A DNA stretch of 52,107 bases, taken from positions 1 through 52,107 of the forward strand of contig DYHT01000011.1 in NCBI GenBank assembly GCA_020723995.1, given 5' to 3'. A program made the position numbers and the translations under genes. The notes below the pieces were generated by a model that saw only the letters and a program-made list of their open reading frames with translations, did not search any database and was not told where the DNA came from. Source of the stretch: Chloroflexus sp. GTDB lineage: Bacteria > Chloroflexota > Anaerolineae > Anaerolineales > Villigracilaceae. Below are positions 1-9,233 of the stretch, one piece after another; positions within the stretch are counted from its first letter, which is position 1; the number at the start of each line of letters is the position of its first letter.

Positions 1-25
1 TAGGCCAGGGTGAAATCCGCGTAAT

Positions 26-79
26 CCGTGTCCAAAAAATGACTGCGTCTTCCCGGCCACGTTTAGATGTGGTGCTACC
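26..79 (-). repeat. 54-bp terminal repeat, left copy
   Basis: The reverse complement of these 54 bases matches the last 54 bases of the window (52054-52107) with a single mismatch. Read on the minus strand the element begins GGTAGCACCACATC and runs off the left edge. Further in it carries TTTTGGACACGGATTACG, a core shared with the MITE at 19373-19522. The match stops exactly at base 79, so that is a true element edge. It is probably a dispersed repeat at which the contig ended. Confidence 0.85.
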
Positions 80-149
80 CTGGGTTAGCTCTGCCGATAA
101 AAATTGTGATAAACTAATCGCGTGAACAACCATTTCCAAGGAGGAAGCC

Positions 150-701
150 ATGCCCCCCCGCCAAACATATGATGTCGAAATCGCCGGTACAAAACGCAGC
201 CTGCCGCTGTTCGAGATCAAGCCCGGCTTGCGGATCGCCATTCTAAACATCCTGGGTGATACCGAACTGGTGCAGGCTTGCGCCAAAGCCTTGGGGAAAA
301 AGCTGGAGCATGTTGACTTTGATTTTCTCGTCACGGCAGAGGCCAAGTCCATCCCGTTGGCTCACGCGCTTTCGGTGGAAACGAAGAAGCCGTATATCGT
401 CCTGCGCAAGGCCTATAAGCCTTACATGGGCGCAGCTCTGATCGCCGAGACTCTCTCCATCACCACCGGTGAACCGCAGACCTTGATCATGGACGAAAAA
501 GATCAAAATCTAGTTAAGGGCAAGCGCGCCATGATCCTGGACGATGTCATCAGCACCGGCTCGACATTGCAGGGCATGCGCATGATTATGGAGAAGGCCG
601 GCGCGCAGGTTGTCGGCGAAGTGGCCATCATGACCGAGGGCGAGCGCGCCAGGTGGGGGCACATCGTCGCTTTGGGTCATCTGCCGTTGTTTACGGAATA
701 G
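150..701 (+). CDS. Phosphoribosyltransferase, adenine phosphoribosyltransferase-like
   Basis: The 183-residue protein carries the PRPP-binding loop MILDDVISTGSTL at about residues 127-139, the signature of type I phosphoribosyltransferases. Upstream lies the hydrophobic core and the segment AEAKSIPLAHALS, which resembles the adenine phosphoribosyltransferase group. By family it would transfer the phosphoribosyl group of PRPP to a purine base in cytoplasmic salvage. The exact base cannot be read from the sequence. The start ATG has a strong ribosome binding site (AAGGAGG, 8 bases upstream). The gene appears to stand alone, and its stop codon lies in the first unit of the tandem repeat at 698-873. 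Xanthine or hypoxanthine specificity is a possible alternative. Confidence 0.85.
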   Translation: MPPRQTYDVEIAGTKRSLPLFEIKPGLRIAILNILGDTELVQACAKALGKKLEHVDFDFLVTAEAKSIPLAHALSVETKKPYIVLRKAYKPYMGAALIAETLSITTGEPQTLIMDEKDQNLVKGKRAMILDDVISTGSTLQGMRMIMEKAGAQVVGEVAIMTEGERARWGHIVALGHLPLFTE

Positions 702-873
702 GCCCTCACCCCTGGCCCCTCTCCCATTTGCGGGAGAGGGGAATAGGCCCTCACCCTGACCCATCTCCCATTTGCGGGAGAGGGGAATAGGCCCTCACCC
801 TGACCCCTCTCCCATTTGCGGGAGAGGGGAATAGGCCCTCACCCTGGCCCTCTCCCATTTGCGGGAGAGGGGA
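698..873. repeat. Four tandem copies of a 43-45 bp unit
   Basis: Four head-to-tail units start at 698, 743, 787 and 831. Each has the form ATAGGCCCTCACCCTG, then CTCTCCCATTTGCGGGAGAG, then GGGA. Every unit contains a hairpin (CTCTCCC-ATTTG-CGGGAGAG). Related single copies occur near 3550 and 12445. There are no spacers, so it is not a CRISPR array. The first unit overlaps the stop codon of the phosphoribosyltransferase gene. Confidence 0.95.
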
Positions 874-908
874 ATATGATTTCAATAGAGGCGGATGGTC
901 GTCCACTT

Positions 909-1202
909 TTACGTTTGTTCAGTTAGCTTTTGTTTCTCCGCCCTCGTCATCTCTTTGATGCGTCTCTCCCGCCTCATCGCGCTGACCTTATTTGCCTGTT
1001 CCTCCACGTACACCAGTTTTACCGGCCGGCGCGTGCGCGTGTAGCGCGCGCCGCTCCCAGCGTTGTGTTGGCATTCGCGGCGGACGGGATCGGTGCTCCA
1101 GCCTGTGTAATACGTCCCGTCGGCGCATTCGAGCATGTAGCAAAAGAAGGGCATGATAGGTTGGTACAACGGACGCAGCCGGGATTGATTTTCCGCCTCC
1201 AT
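909..1202 (-). CDS. GIY-YIG domain protein, UPF0213/YhbQ-like
   Basis: A small GIY-YIG nuclease-superfamily protein. The segment FFCYMLECADGTYYTGWS is the degenerate GIY...YTG core, followed by DPVRREQ-like and ARYTRTRRPVKLVYVE segments and a basic C-terminus (MRRERRIKEMTRAEKQKL). This pattern is typical of the UPF0213 (YhbQ) group, whose cellular role is unsettled. Members of the wider fold cut DNA. The ATG at 1202 lies 5 bases after the stop of the upstream gene. However, family alignment suggests the true start may be the internal Met at 1154 (MPFFCYML), giving 81 residues. Neither start has a clear ribosome binding site. It is probably the last gene of a three-gene leftward operon. Confidence 0.8.
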   Translation of the reverse strand: MEAENQSRLRPLYQPIMPFFCYMLECADGTYYTGWSTDPVRRECQHNAGSGARYTRTRRPVKLVYVEEQANKVSAMRRERRIKEMTRAEKQKLTEQT

Positions 1203-1207
1203 CCGAT

Positions 1208-2203
1208 TCAGCGCTCTTTTTTCTTTTTTTCAGGCCTGACCCCCAAGATTAACTGTTTTAGCATATTGCCTGACTTGGGCAGCTCAGTTGCGCGGTATTC
1301 AACTGCATGCCAATCGCCAGCGCTGCGTTCCTGCCACCACTTCTTTTGCCTTTCGAGGACGCCTTCCAAGCGGATTTTCAGGGCATCCGTCTTCTCCTGG
1401 GCGATATCCACGCGCAAGCTCGTCAGGTTGGAGACCAGATCGTCGAGCAGACGGACGACGTTCTCACGGTTGAGCAGGACAGCCTCCCGCAGCGCGGCGG
1501 CGCCATTCTGAAAAATGGCCTGGTCTGTCGCGCTGGCGAAGGGACGCCCGGTTACCTTGCGGATGTCTGGCCAGCCCGGTTGCCCGGTGATGGTATTGAT
1601 CAGGGCGGCCGCGCTCAAGTGCGGCAGGATGTGCGCCGCGGCCATCATGCCATCCACCTCAGCCAAATCTACAAAGAAGGGAGTGGCGCCCAGTAATGTC
1701 GTCAAGTCAGCCGCCAATTTGATCGCCTCGCCGGGTATCCCGGGCGGCGCCGCGATGGCCATCAGTCCCTTCTTGAAGAGATCGGCGCGGGCGGCCTCGA
1801 TCCCCTGGGCCTGCTCGTGGATGTACAGCGGGTTGAAAACCGGGGTAAGCCCGATGTAATGCCGCTTCTCCGGCAGCAATTCCTTGACCCAGGCGGCCAC
1901 AGCGACTTTCGCCGGCGAGGTGTCCACGATGAGCGCATCCTCTTTCACGTCCTGGGCGATGATCTTGAGCGTCGCGTAGATTTGATCCAGCGGCAGGGCC
2001 AGGAAGATAATATTAGCCTCAGCCACTGCGGATGGCAGGTTGTAATGCACCTTGTCAATGGCGCCCATTTTTTGCGCTTTCTGGGCCACGTTGGGTTGGA
2101 TGTCATTACCGAGGCGCCTTACCTGGTCGGTATGTGCGGCCAGCGCCAGTCCGACCGAAGTCCCGACTTGTCCTAAACCGATGATCGTAATTTGAACGGG
2201 CAT
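1208..2203 (-). CDS. Prephenate/arogenate dehydrogenase family protein
   Basis: The 331-residue protein begins with a Rossmann fold (ITIIGLGQVGTSVGLAL, residues 5-21). It continues with TyrA-type features: LALPLDQI, then VDTSPAK, then GLTPVFNP, where bona fide TyrA has GxHPMxG. The helical C-terminal half contains AAAHILPHLSAAAL. TyrA enzymes make hydroxyphenylpyruvate or tyrosine with NAD(P)+. The altered GxHP region leaves substrate uncertain, and another small acid is possible. I chose the ATG at 2203, which has GAGG upstream and lies 10 bases after the HD-protein stop, over an upstream Met that overlaps that gene. The C-terminus is lysine-rich (EKKKKER). Confidence 0.75.
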   Translation of the reverse strand: MPVQITIIGLGQVGTSVGLALAAHTDQVRRLGNDIQPNVAQKAQKMGAIDKVHYNLPSAVAEANIIFLALPLDQIYATLKIIAQDVKEDALIVDTSPAKVAVAAWVKELLPEKRHYIGLTPVFNPLYIHEQAQGIEAARADLFKKGLMAIAAPPGIPGEAIKLAADLTTLLGATPFFVDLAEVDGMMAAAHILPHLSAAALINTITGQPGWPDIRKVTGRPFASATDQAIFQNGAAALREAVLLNRENVVRLLDDLVSNLTSLRVDIAQEKTDALKIRLEGVLERQKKWWQERSAGDWHAVEYRATELPKSGNMLKQLILGVRPEKKKKER

Positions 2204-2213
2204 GGTTTCCTCG

Positions 2214-2729
2214 CTAATTTTCGTCATCCGCGGCCTGAAGGGCAAGCAGGAGCGGATCGTCCTTGGCGGCGAAATCCTGGTGACGGCGGATCAGGTTAAT
2301 GGTCAATTCGGGTGCTCCCGCCCGGGCGGCCAACTCCGCGCCCCATTCGGCGTGGCGTTCGGCGACGACGAACGGGCGACGAAAACCGCGCGGCTCTCCT
2401 TTACCCCAGGCAGACACCTGGCGTGGAAAGATGCGTTGGCCCAGCACGATTATCGCTCGCTCGATTGGTGAAAGTGGATAGAGAATTTTGCCGACATCAT
2501 GTAACAAGGCGGCGGTTAGCAAGGCCGGGTGATCCTGGCTTTCGTCCGTGAGCCGCTGCTTGACCGAGTAGGCATGCCACTGCTCCGAAGGCTGCATCTG
2601 GCGGAACAAGGCGATCTGCGCTGAGGCAAGATGAGCGCGGATTGAATCCAAATCCACCCTATGTGTGGGTGGTTGCAGGGCGCGCCAAAACTGGTTTACA
2701 CGATAGGTCAAGCGGGAAGTTCGGATCAC
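2214..2729 (-). CDS. HD domain phosphohydrolase-like protein
   Basis: The 171-residue protein has the metal-binding HD pattern. A histidine in EQWHAYSV is followed by ALLHDVGKI (the HD pair, about residues 76-84), a later ERHAEWGAELA, and IRRHQ near the end. HD proteins hydrolyse phosphoesters, often nucleotides or cyclic dinucleotides. The substrate here is unknown. It is the first gene of the leftward cluster with the TyrA-like and GIY-YIG genes and is divergent from the ABC exporter operon. Confidence 0.75.
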   Translation of the reverse strand: MIRTSRLTYRVNQFWRALQPPTHRVDLDSIRAHLASAQIALFRQMQPSEQWHAYSVKQRLTDESQDHPALLTAALLHDVGKILYPLSPIERAIIVLGQRIFPRQVSAWGKGEPRGFRRPFVVAERHAEWGAELAARAGAPELTINLIRRHQDFAAKDDPLLLALQAADDEN

Positions 2730-2883
2730 GGCGTCGGGATTATGGTAGCTACATTTCAGCTACCATTATAACATGTGATAGAATCGGGAGAGCCGGGGAC
2801 GCCGACCCCGGCCCTCTTTTGAAAGGAGGAGAAGAGAAATCACCTTACGCTTCAATATTACCATTTCGGTCTTAAATGTACTT

Positions 2884-2913
2884 GACGCTTAACCTACGCT
2901 TACCCTACGCTTG
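2884..2913. repeat. Three 10-bp direct repeats upstream of the ABC exporter
   Basis: Three consecutive 10-base units (GACGCTTAAC, CTACGCTTAC, CCTACGCTTG) lie 45 bases before the ATPase start. A related TTACGCTT lies at about 2844. Spaced at one helical turn, they could be a regulator binding array, but no cognate regulator is adjacent. This is only a suggestion. Confidence 0.4.
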
Positions 2914-2958
2914 TCTGACAATTCTGTAAAGAAAAAAATAGCCCGGCACGGAGAAATT

Positions 2959-4024
<1,066 letters not shown>

Positions 4025-4035
<11 letters not shown>

Positions 4036-4903
4036 CCAGTTATCAGTGATCGGGGACCGGTCAGCGGTCAGTACTCACCCGCAGAAAGTGACCGGCTGGC
4101 GGTTATTCCTGAAGACAGTGTTTGCACGCGCCTACCCGCGCGTCATCGGGCAGCAGCGTGAGAAATCGTGGATGTTCTTCGACATCATCCTGCCGCTGGG
4201 CGGGGTGATCGCATACGTGCTGGTCTACAAGGCCATCGGTGCGCCGGCCGAGTACGTCGGCTTTGTCGTCATGGGCGGCGCGATGACCGCTTTCTGGATG
4301 AACGTACTGTGGAGCATGTCCAGCCAGTTGTATTGGGAGAAGGAGCAGGGCAACCTGGCGCTCTACATCATGTCACCCAATTCGATGATGGCTGTCCTGC
4401 TGGGCATGGCGCTGGGCGGTATGCTGGCGACCCTGCTGCGGGCGGTTGCCATCGTGCTGCTCGGCTCGTTGATGTTCCAGGTGCAATACGCCGTCACCAG
4501 TTTCTTCCAGTTGCTGGCTGTATTCGTGCTGGCGATGGCTGCCCTGTACGGCATGGGCATGATGACCGCCTCGCTGTTCCTGTTGCTCGGCCGGGAAGCC
4601 TGGCATCTCTCCAATCTGGCGCAGGAACCCATCTACCTGGCCACGGGCTTTTACTTTCCGATCAAGAGCCTGCCGTTCTGGGTGGCTTTGGGCGCCTCGA
4701 TCATCCCATTGACCCTGGGCATGGACGCCATGCGCCAGTTGGTCTTCCCCTCAGGCGCTAAGATCGGTTTCTTGAGCGTGGGGGTGGAGATCGGCGTGCT
4801 GATGGCGCTGTGTGTGGTCTTCCTGGTCGGCGCGAAATTGCTACTGGCGCACATGGAAAAGCTGGCGATCCGCGAGGGGCGATTAACTGAGGCGCGGCGA
4901 TGA
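4025..4903 (+). CDS. ABC-2 type exporter, permease subunit 1
   Basis: An integral membrane protein with about six hydrophobic segments, typical of ABC-2 permeases: cytoplasmic N-terminus (RLFLKTVFARAYPRVIGQQ), then TM segments, and the family-like YLATGFYFPIKSLPFW near the last periplasmic region. I place the start at the GTG at 4025, overlapping the ATPase stop, which implies translational coupling. The first 20 residues are encoded by a repeat of the CAGTGACCAGTTATCAGTGATC type, also seen at 40584-40618. Conserved sequence begins about residue 25. The partner is the permease at 4934. Confidence 0.85.
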
Positions 4904-4933
4904 GGTGCGAGTTAGGAGTTAGGAGTTAGGAAA

Positions 4934-5830
4934 TTGGCCGAATCATCGTTTGCAACCCGTAACCTGCAACCCACAACCCGCAATTCTGAATCCTGGCGCT
5001 CGTTCAGAATCGCCACCTGGCTGGGCTGGCAGATCGAATCGAACTGGGCCGACCCGTTCCTGTTCGCCGTTTACTCGATCATCAAGCCGCTCTCCGGCGC
5101 GGCCATCCTGGTGGTGATGTACGGCATCATTGCACAGGGCAACTTCAGCAATCCGCTTTTCCCTTATATCTATTTGGGCAACGCCTTTTACATCTACGCC
5201 GGCGCGATGATGACCGGCGTCTCCTGGGCGGTGATTGACGACCGCGAGCATTACAAGACGCTCAAGTACATGTACATAGCCCCCATCCGCATCCCGGTCT
5301 ATTTGTTGGGACGCGGCGTGGCGCGCTTCATCACCGGTTCGTTCTCGGTCATCATCACCGTCCTGGCGGGAGTTCTGTTCCTGCATCTGCCGCTCGATGT
5401 GATGACTGCCAACTGGCCGCTGTTCTTCCTGGCGCTGTTCATCGGCGTGGTCATGCTGGCGATGATGGGACTACTGATCGGGAGCATCAGCCTGCTGCTG
5501 GTGCATCATGTTGGCTTCCTTGGGGACGCGGTGGCCAGTGCGCTGTATATCTTCAGCGGGGCGATATTTCCCTTGGATGTGCTGCCGGCCTGGCTGCGAC
5601 CGATTGGCTTTATCATGCCCATCACCTACTGGCTGGAACTTGTCCGCCGCTCGTTGATCGGAAACGTAGCCCAAGCCTTTCCCACCCTGGCCGGCTTCAG
5701 CAATATGGAACTTCTTGGTATTCTATTGGGGCTGTCGCTTTTGTTTGGTGTGATATCAATCCTCACCTTTCGCTTTTGCGACCGCCGGGCGCGCGAAAAG
5801 GGCTTGATTGACCGCACGACGAATTATTAG
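4934..5830 (+). CDS. ABC-2 type exporter, permease subunit 2
   Basis: A 298-residue permease with six predicted TM segments. The segments IDDREHYKTLKYMYIAPIR and SGAIFPLDVLPAWLRPIGF are typical of ABC-2 transporters. It most likely forms a heterodimer with the preceding permease and is driven by the ATPase at 2959. Translation probably begins at TTG 4934 behind GTTAGGAGTTAGGA. Both the ribosome binding site and the first 15 residues (ATRNLQPTTRN) come from short tandem repeats (GTTAGGAGTTAGGA and AACCYGCAACCC types). The start is therefore less certain than the gene. Confidence 0.85.
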   Translation: MAESSFATRNLQPTTRNSESWRSFRIATWLGWQIESNWADPFLFAVYSIIKPLSGAAILVVMYGIIAQGNFSNPLFPYIYLGNAFYIYAGAMMTGVSWAVIDDREHYKTLKYMYIAPIRIPVYLLGRGVARFITGSFSVIITVLAGVLFLHLPLDVMTANWPLFFLALFIGVVMLAMMGLLIGSISLLLVHHVGFLGDAVASALYIFSGAIFPLDVLPAWLRPIGFIMPITYWLELVRRSLIGNVAQAFPTLAGFSNMELLGILLGLSLLFGVISILTFRFCDRRAREKGLIDRTTNY

Positions 5831-5864
5831 CCCCAGCCTCACCCCTTCACCACCCCCCTTTCAT

Positions 5865-5921
5865 CCCCCCATTTCGAAGTTCACCTGTGCCTGCGGCACT
5901 GGCGCAGGCAGAAATGGGGGG
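5865..5921. repeat. Hairpin repeat between exporter operon and ogt
   Basis: The arms CCCCCCATTTC (5865-5875) and GAAATGGGGGG (5911-5921) are perfect complements, with an internal GCCTGCGGCACTGGCGCAGGC hairpin-like loop. The repeat is G/C-biased and continues as GGGGAGGGGCCGGGGGAGGGG to 5960. There is no T-tract, so it is a dispersed structural repeat rather than a clear terminator. Confidence 0.7.
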
Positions 5922-5976
5922 ACAGAGGGGGGCTAAAATGGGGAGGGGCCGGGGGAGGGGCAACAAGGAGGACGCT

Positions 5977-6501
5977 ATGAGCCAAAAAGGGAGCCTCTAC
6001 ATCGGCGAGACCGGCGAAACGCCCCTCGGCAATCTGTGGGTCGCCATGTCCGAAAACGGATTGACGGCGGTCGAATTCGGGATGAGCAGGGATGAGTTCG
6101 CCGCCTACATTGAAAAGCGATTCAAGCGCACGGCTGAGTACGCCCCCGAGCGCGTGGCCGGGGCGGTCAAGCAGTTGAAAGATTACCTCGACGGTAATCG
6201 TCATGAATTTACCATCCCAATTGATTGGTCATTCATGCGGCCTTTTCAGCAAGCCGCGCTCAAAGCGACCTTTGCCATCCCCTACGGTGAGACGCGCACC
6301 TATGGCGAACTGGCCGCCCAGATTGGCAAGCCGCGCGCCGCGCGAGCGGTGGGCCGCGCCGAGGCGACCAACCCGATGCCGCTGGTCATACCCTGTCACC
6401 GTGTCATCGGTAGGGATGGCAAGCTGCACGGCTACGGTGGCGGCGAGGGGTTGCCGACCAAAGAATGGCTGTTGAAGATGGAGGGGGCGATTATTGCCTG
6501 A
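5977..6501 (+). CDS. ogt: Methylated-DNA-[protein]-cysteine S-methyltransferase
   Basis: A 174-residue O6-alkylguanine-DNA alkyltransferase. The suicide active-site motif is present as PLVIPCHRVIGRDG, with acceptor cysteine at about residue 136, preceded by the DNA-binding helix region PYGETRTYGELA...GKPRAARAVGRA and followed by LHGYGGGEGLPTKEWLL. It removes alkyl groups from O6-guanine in one irreversible step. The ATG at 5977 is preceded by AAGGAGG, which settles the start against an upstream in-frame Met that lies inside a G-rich repeat. Monocistronic, followed by a hairpin. Confidence 0.95.
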   Translation: MSQKGSLYIGETGETPLGNLWVAMSENGLTAVEFGMSRDEFAAYIEKRFKRTAEYAPERVAGAVKQLKDYLDGNRHEFTIPIDWSFMRPFQQAALKATFAIPYGETRTYGELAAQIGKPRAARAVGRAEATNPMPLVIPCHRVIGRDGKLHGYGGGEGLPTKEWLLKMEGAIIA

Positions 6502-6508
6502 AATACAA

Positions 6509-6536
6509 GATGCCCGACAGTGAACTGTCGGGCATC
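6509..6536. terminator. Stem-loop after ogt
   Basis: A perfect 12-bp stem (GATGCCCGACAG / CTGTCGGGCATC) with a TGAA tetraloop lies 8 bases after the ogt stop. No T-run follows, so a Rho-independent terminator is possible but not proven. Confidence 0.5.
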
Positions 6537-6654
6537 ATAGTGGATAATCCAAGCGAATTGACGTCCTCTATTCTGTGATAGACTCGGCACGCATGTGTAA
6601 CGCAACTCGGCTCAGTCTCAAAGAGCAGCTACTCTCTATTCTCGAATATCGCTC

Positions 6655-7533
6655 ATGAAACCCAAAGACTGGTTCATCTTCATCCTCCTCGGCGCCATCT
6701 GGAGCGCCTCCTTCCTGTGGATCAAGATCGCCATCAGCGAGATCGGCCCGTTTGCGCTGGTGGCTTTTCGTGTGACCTTCGGCGCGCTGACCGGCATCCC
6801 GATCGTCCTCTGCGCGCGGACAAAATGGCCGCGCGACCGCGCCACCTGGCTGACCTTCAGCCTGCTCGGCGTGACCAGTGTCGCCATTCCCTTTGTGCTC
6901 ATTTCATGGGGTGAGAAGACGATCGATTCGGCGGTGGTTTCGATCTTGAATGCTACCACACCACTTTTTACGATTTTTATCGCCCACCTGTACCTGCACG
7001 ATGACCGCATCACCCTGCCCAAGGTGCTCGGGTTGATCCTTGGCTTTGCGGGTGTGACGATCTTGATGCTCCAGGACCTCGACCCCAATTCGCGCAACTC
7101 CGTGATCGGCCAGGTCGCCGTGCTGGTGGCCTCGTTTTTCTACGCGGCCAGTTCGGTCTACGCCCGCCTCAAGACCGCGCACGTCCCCGGCCTGGTGCGC
7201 GGCGCCGCGCCGCTGGTGACCGCCTCGTTGGCCATGTGGATCATCACACCCATCGCGGAACAGCCTGTCAAAATTCCTACCTTGCCCATCACCTGGGTCG
7301 CTGTGCTTTGGCTGGGCATCCTCGGCTCCGGGCTGGCACTGATGCTCTGGTATTACTTGCTTCACGCCATCGGCCCGACGCGCGCTACGGTGGTCAGCTA
7401 CATCTTTCCACTGGGCGGCGTGATCCTGGGCGTGATTTTCCTGAAGGAGCCGCTGACCTGGAACCTGGCTCTGGGCGCGGCGCTGATCATCAGCAGCATC
7501 GCGGTAGTCAACTGGAGGCCAAAAAATGTTTAA
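6655..7533 (+). CDS. EamA/DMT family transporter
   Basis: A 292-residue protein with about ten TM segments in two EamA repeats. Repeat 1 opens with FILLGAIWSASFLWIKIA and contains LNATTPLFT. Repeat 2 contains YAASSVYARL and ends in the family-typical SYIFPLGGVILGVIFLKEPLTW. Drug/metabolite transporters export metabolites such as amino acids; no substrate can be assigned. No strong ribosome binding site precedes the ATG. A repeat-rich 84-base gap separates it from era. Confidence 0.9.
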   Translation: MKPKDWFIFILLGAIWSASFLWIKIAISEIGPFALVAFRVTFGALTGIPIVLCARTKWPRDRATWLTFSLLGVTSVAIPFVLISWGEKTIDSAVVSILNATTPLFTIFIAHLYLHDDRITLPKVLGLILGFAGVTILMLQDLDPNSRNSVIGQVAVLVASFFYAASSVYARLKTAHVPGLVRGAAPLVTASLAMWIITPIAEQPVKIPTLPITWVAVLWLGILGSGLALMLWYYLLHAIGPTRATVVSYIFPLGGVILGVIFLKEPLTWNLALGAALIISSIAVVNWRPKNV

Positions 7534-7614
7534 CGCGAATGGCGCGAATTGACGAATAACGCGAATGAAAAATATTCGCGTCATTCGCTAATTTGCGTTA
7601 TTTGCGTTGGAAAG
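7534..7614. repeat. ATTCGCGTT-type hairpin repeat upstream of era
   Basis: The gap contains several copies of AACGCGAAT and its complement ATTCGCGTT (for example AACGCGAATG, then AATATTCGCGTCATTCGC), able to fold as a stem-loop. A related copy is at about 23398-23432. It supplies no obvious promoter. Confidence 0.6.
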
Positions 7615-7617
7615 CCT

Positions 7618-8532
7618 ATGCCCGACTTTCGCTCCGGTTTCGTTAGTATCATTGGCAAGCCCAACGTGGGCAAATCCACGCTGATCAATGCGTTGCTCGG
7701 CCAGAAGATCGCGGCCGTCTCGCCGCGCCCGCAGACCACCCGCCGCCGCCAGCTTGGCATCCTGACCCTGCCGCACGCCCAACTCGTCTTTGTGGACACG
7801 CCCGGCATCCACACCCCGCGTCACAAGTTGGGTGAGTACTTCAACCAGGAAGCCGAGGCAGCCCTCGAGGGTGTAAATGTCATCTTGTTTATGGTGGACG
7901 CCAGCACTGAGCCGAACGACGAGGACCGGCGCATCGCCTCGCTGCTCGAGAAATTGCGGCACGCGCCGCACCTGGTGCTGGCGCTCAACAAAATTGACCT
8001 GCTCCCGGCCTCAGCCTTAGAGGCGCGTCGAGCCGCGTACCAGGCCCTCGTCCCGCACGCTGCGGCGTATGCCATTTCAGCCGCACGCGGTGACGGGCGC
8101 GAGGAACTGCTCCGGGCGCTGATTACCAGCCTGCCCGTCCGCCCGCCGGAATTCCCGGAGGAACAGGTCACCGACCTGTACGAGCGCGAGATCGCCGCCG
8201 ACCTGATCCGCGAAGCTGCCCTGGTCTACCTGCGCGAGGAAGTACCGCACGCCCTGGCCGTCCGCATGGACGAGTTCACCGAGCGCGGCGATAAAGGCGC
8301 ATACATCGCCGCCACTTTGTTCGTCGAGCATGATTCGCAGAAGGGCATTGTCATCGGCGAGGACGGGGGGATGCTCAAGAAGATCGGCGCGGCGGCGCGC
8401 AAGGAGATCGAGGCCATGAGCGGGCGCAAGGTCTTTTTGCAGTTGCGCGTCAAGGTGGCAAAAGATTGGCGGGATGACGAGGCCGCCCTGCGCCGTTTCG
8501 GGTACAAAATCAAGACAAGGAGGACGAAATGA
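7618..8532 (+). CDS. era: GTPase Era
   Basis: A 304-residue Era protein. G1 GKPNVGKST (about 13-21), switch region SPRPQTTRRR, G3 DTPG, G4 NKID and G5 region SAARGDG are all present. The C-terminal KH domain carries the Era hallmark VIGEDGGMLKKIGAAARKEIE. Era binds the 3' end of 16S rRNA and helps 30S maturation. The ATG at 7618 matches the family N-terminus (MPDFRSGFVSIIG), whereas an upstream in-frame Met would add a repeat-encoded tail. The stop overlaps the start of the next gene (ATGA), so the two are probably co-transcribed. Confidence 0.97.
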   Translation: MPDFRSGFVSIIGKPNVGKSTLINALLGQKIAAVSPRPQTTRRRQLGILTLPHAQLVFVDTPGIHTPRHKLGEYFNQEAEAALEGVNVILFMVDASTEPNDEDRRIASLLEKLRHAPHLVLALNKIDLLPASALEARRAAYQALVPHAAAYAISAARGDGREELLRALITSLPVRPPEFPEEQVTDLYEREIAADLIREAALVYLREEVPHALAVRMDEFTERGDKGAYIAATLFVEHDSQKGIVIGEDGGMLKKIGAAARKEIEAMSGRKVFLQLRVKVAKDWRDDEAALRRFGYKIKTRRTK

Positions 8533-9200
8533 TTACCGGAATAATTATCGTGTTGGCTGTCGCCGTGGTGGACTGGATCGCCGTCGCCAAAGGTTGGAAG
8601 AAGGTCGAGTACCTTGCCAAACCGTGGACGATGGCGGCGCTGTTCCTCGTCCTGGCGCTGGTGGGACGCTTTAGCTCGCTCCCCCTGGTTTTCTTTGGAC
8701 TGGGCATCCTTTTCTCGCTGGCGGGGGACGTGTTCCTGATGTTCTCTGACCGCTGGTTCATCCCAGGGCTGCTGGCCTTCCTGCTGGCGCACGTGGCCTA
8801 CATCATTGGCTTCAACCTGCCCCTGCCGGTTGTCTCGCCGACCTGGGCGCTGGTGGTGGCGCTCGTGCTGGCATTCAGCGCGGCGCGGTTGCTGCGGCCG
8901 ATCGTCGCCGGGCTGTCGGTCAAAGGACAGAGAAAACTCATCGCCCCGGTGATCGTCTATGGCGTGGTCATTACGCTGATGCTGCTCTCGGCCATGTTGA
9001 CCCTCTTCCGTGCGGACTGGCCGAGCGCGGCCGCCGCTGGTCTGGTCAGCGTCGGCGCCATGCTGTTCTTCTTCTCGGATGTGATCTTAGCCTGGAACAA
9101 GTTTGTCGCCCCGATCAAGAATGGCCGCTTGATGAATATGATAACCTACCATCTAGGGCAGATCGCGCTGATTGTGGGGGTTCTTATTCAGTTCATCTAG
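8529..9200 (+). CDS. YhhN family integral membrane protein
   Basis: A 223-residue protein with about eight TM segments and the YhhN (TMEM86) signatures SLAGDVFLMF, PGLLAFLLAHVAYIIGF, FFFSDVILAWNKF and NMITYHLGQ. Animal TMEM86B hydrolyses lysoplasmalogen vinyl ethers. The bacterial role is poorly defined. The start codon overlaps the era stop behind AAGGAGGACGA, indicating coupling with era. Confidence 0.85.
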   Translation: MITGIIIVLAVAVVDWIAVAKGWKKVEYLAKPWTMAALFLVLALVGRFSSLPLVFFGLGILFSLAGDVFLMFSDRWFIPGLLAFLLAHVAYIIGFNLPLPVVSPTWALVVALVLAFSAARLLRPIVAGLSVKGQRKLIAPVIVYGVVITLMLLSAMLTLFRADWPSAAAAGLVSVGAMLFFFSDVILAWNKFVAPIKNGRLMNMITYHLGQIALIVGVLIQFI

Positions 9201-9233
9201 CCTTTCCGCCCTCACCTCAAATGGAGGCCGCAA

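Noticed and set aside
698-873. CRISPR array
   Set aside because: The four units are contiguous without spacers, and each contains an internal hairpin. No cas gene is nearby.
930-1511. Plus-strand frame across the GIY-YIG and TyrA-like genes
   Set aside because: It crosses two convincing minus-strand genes and shows no domain.
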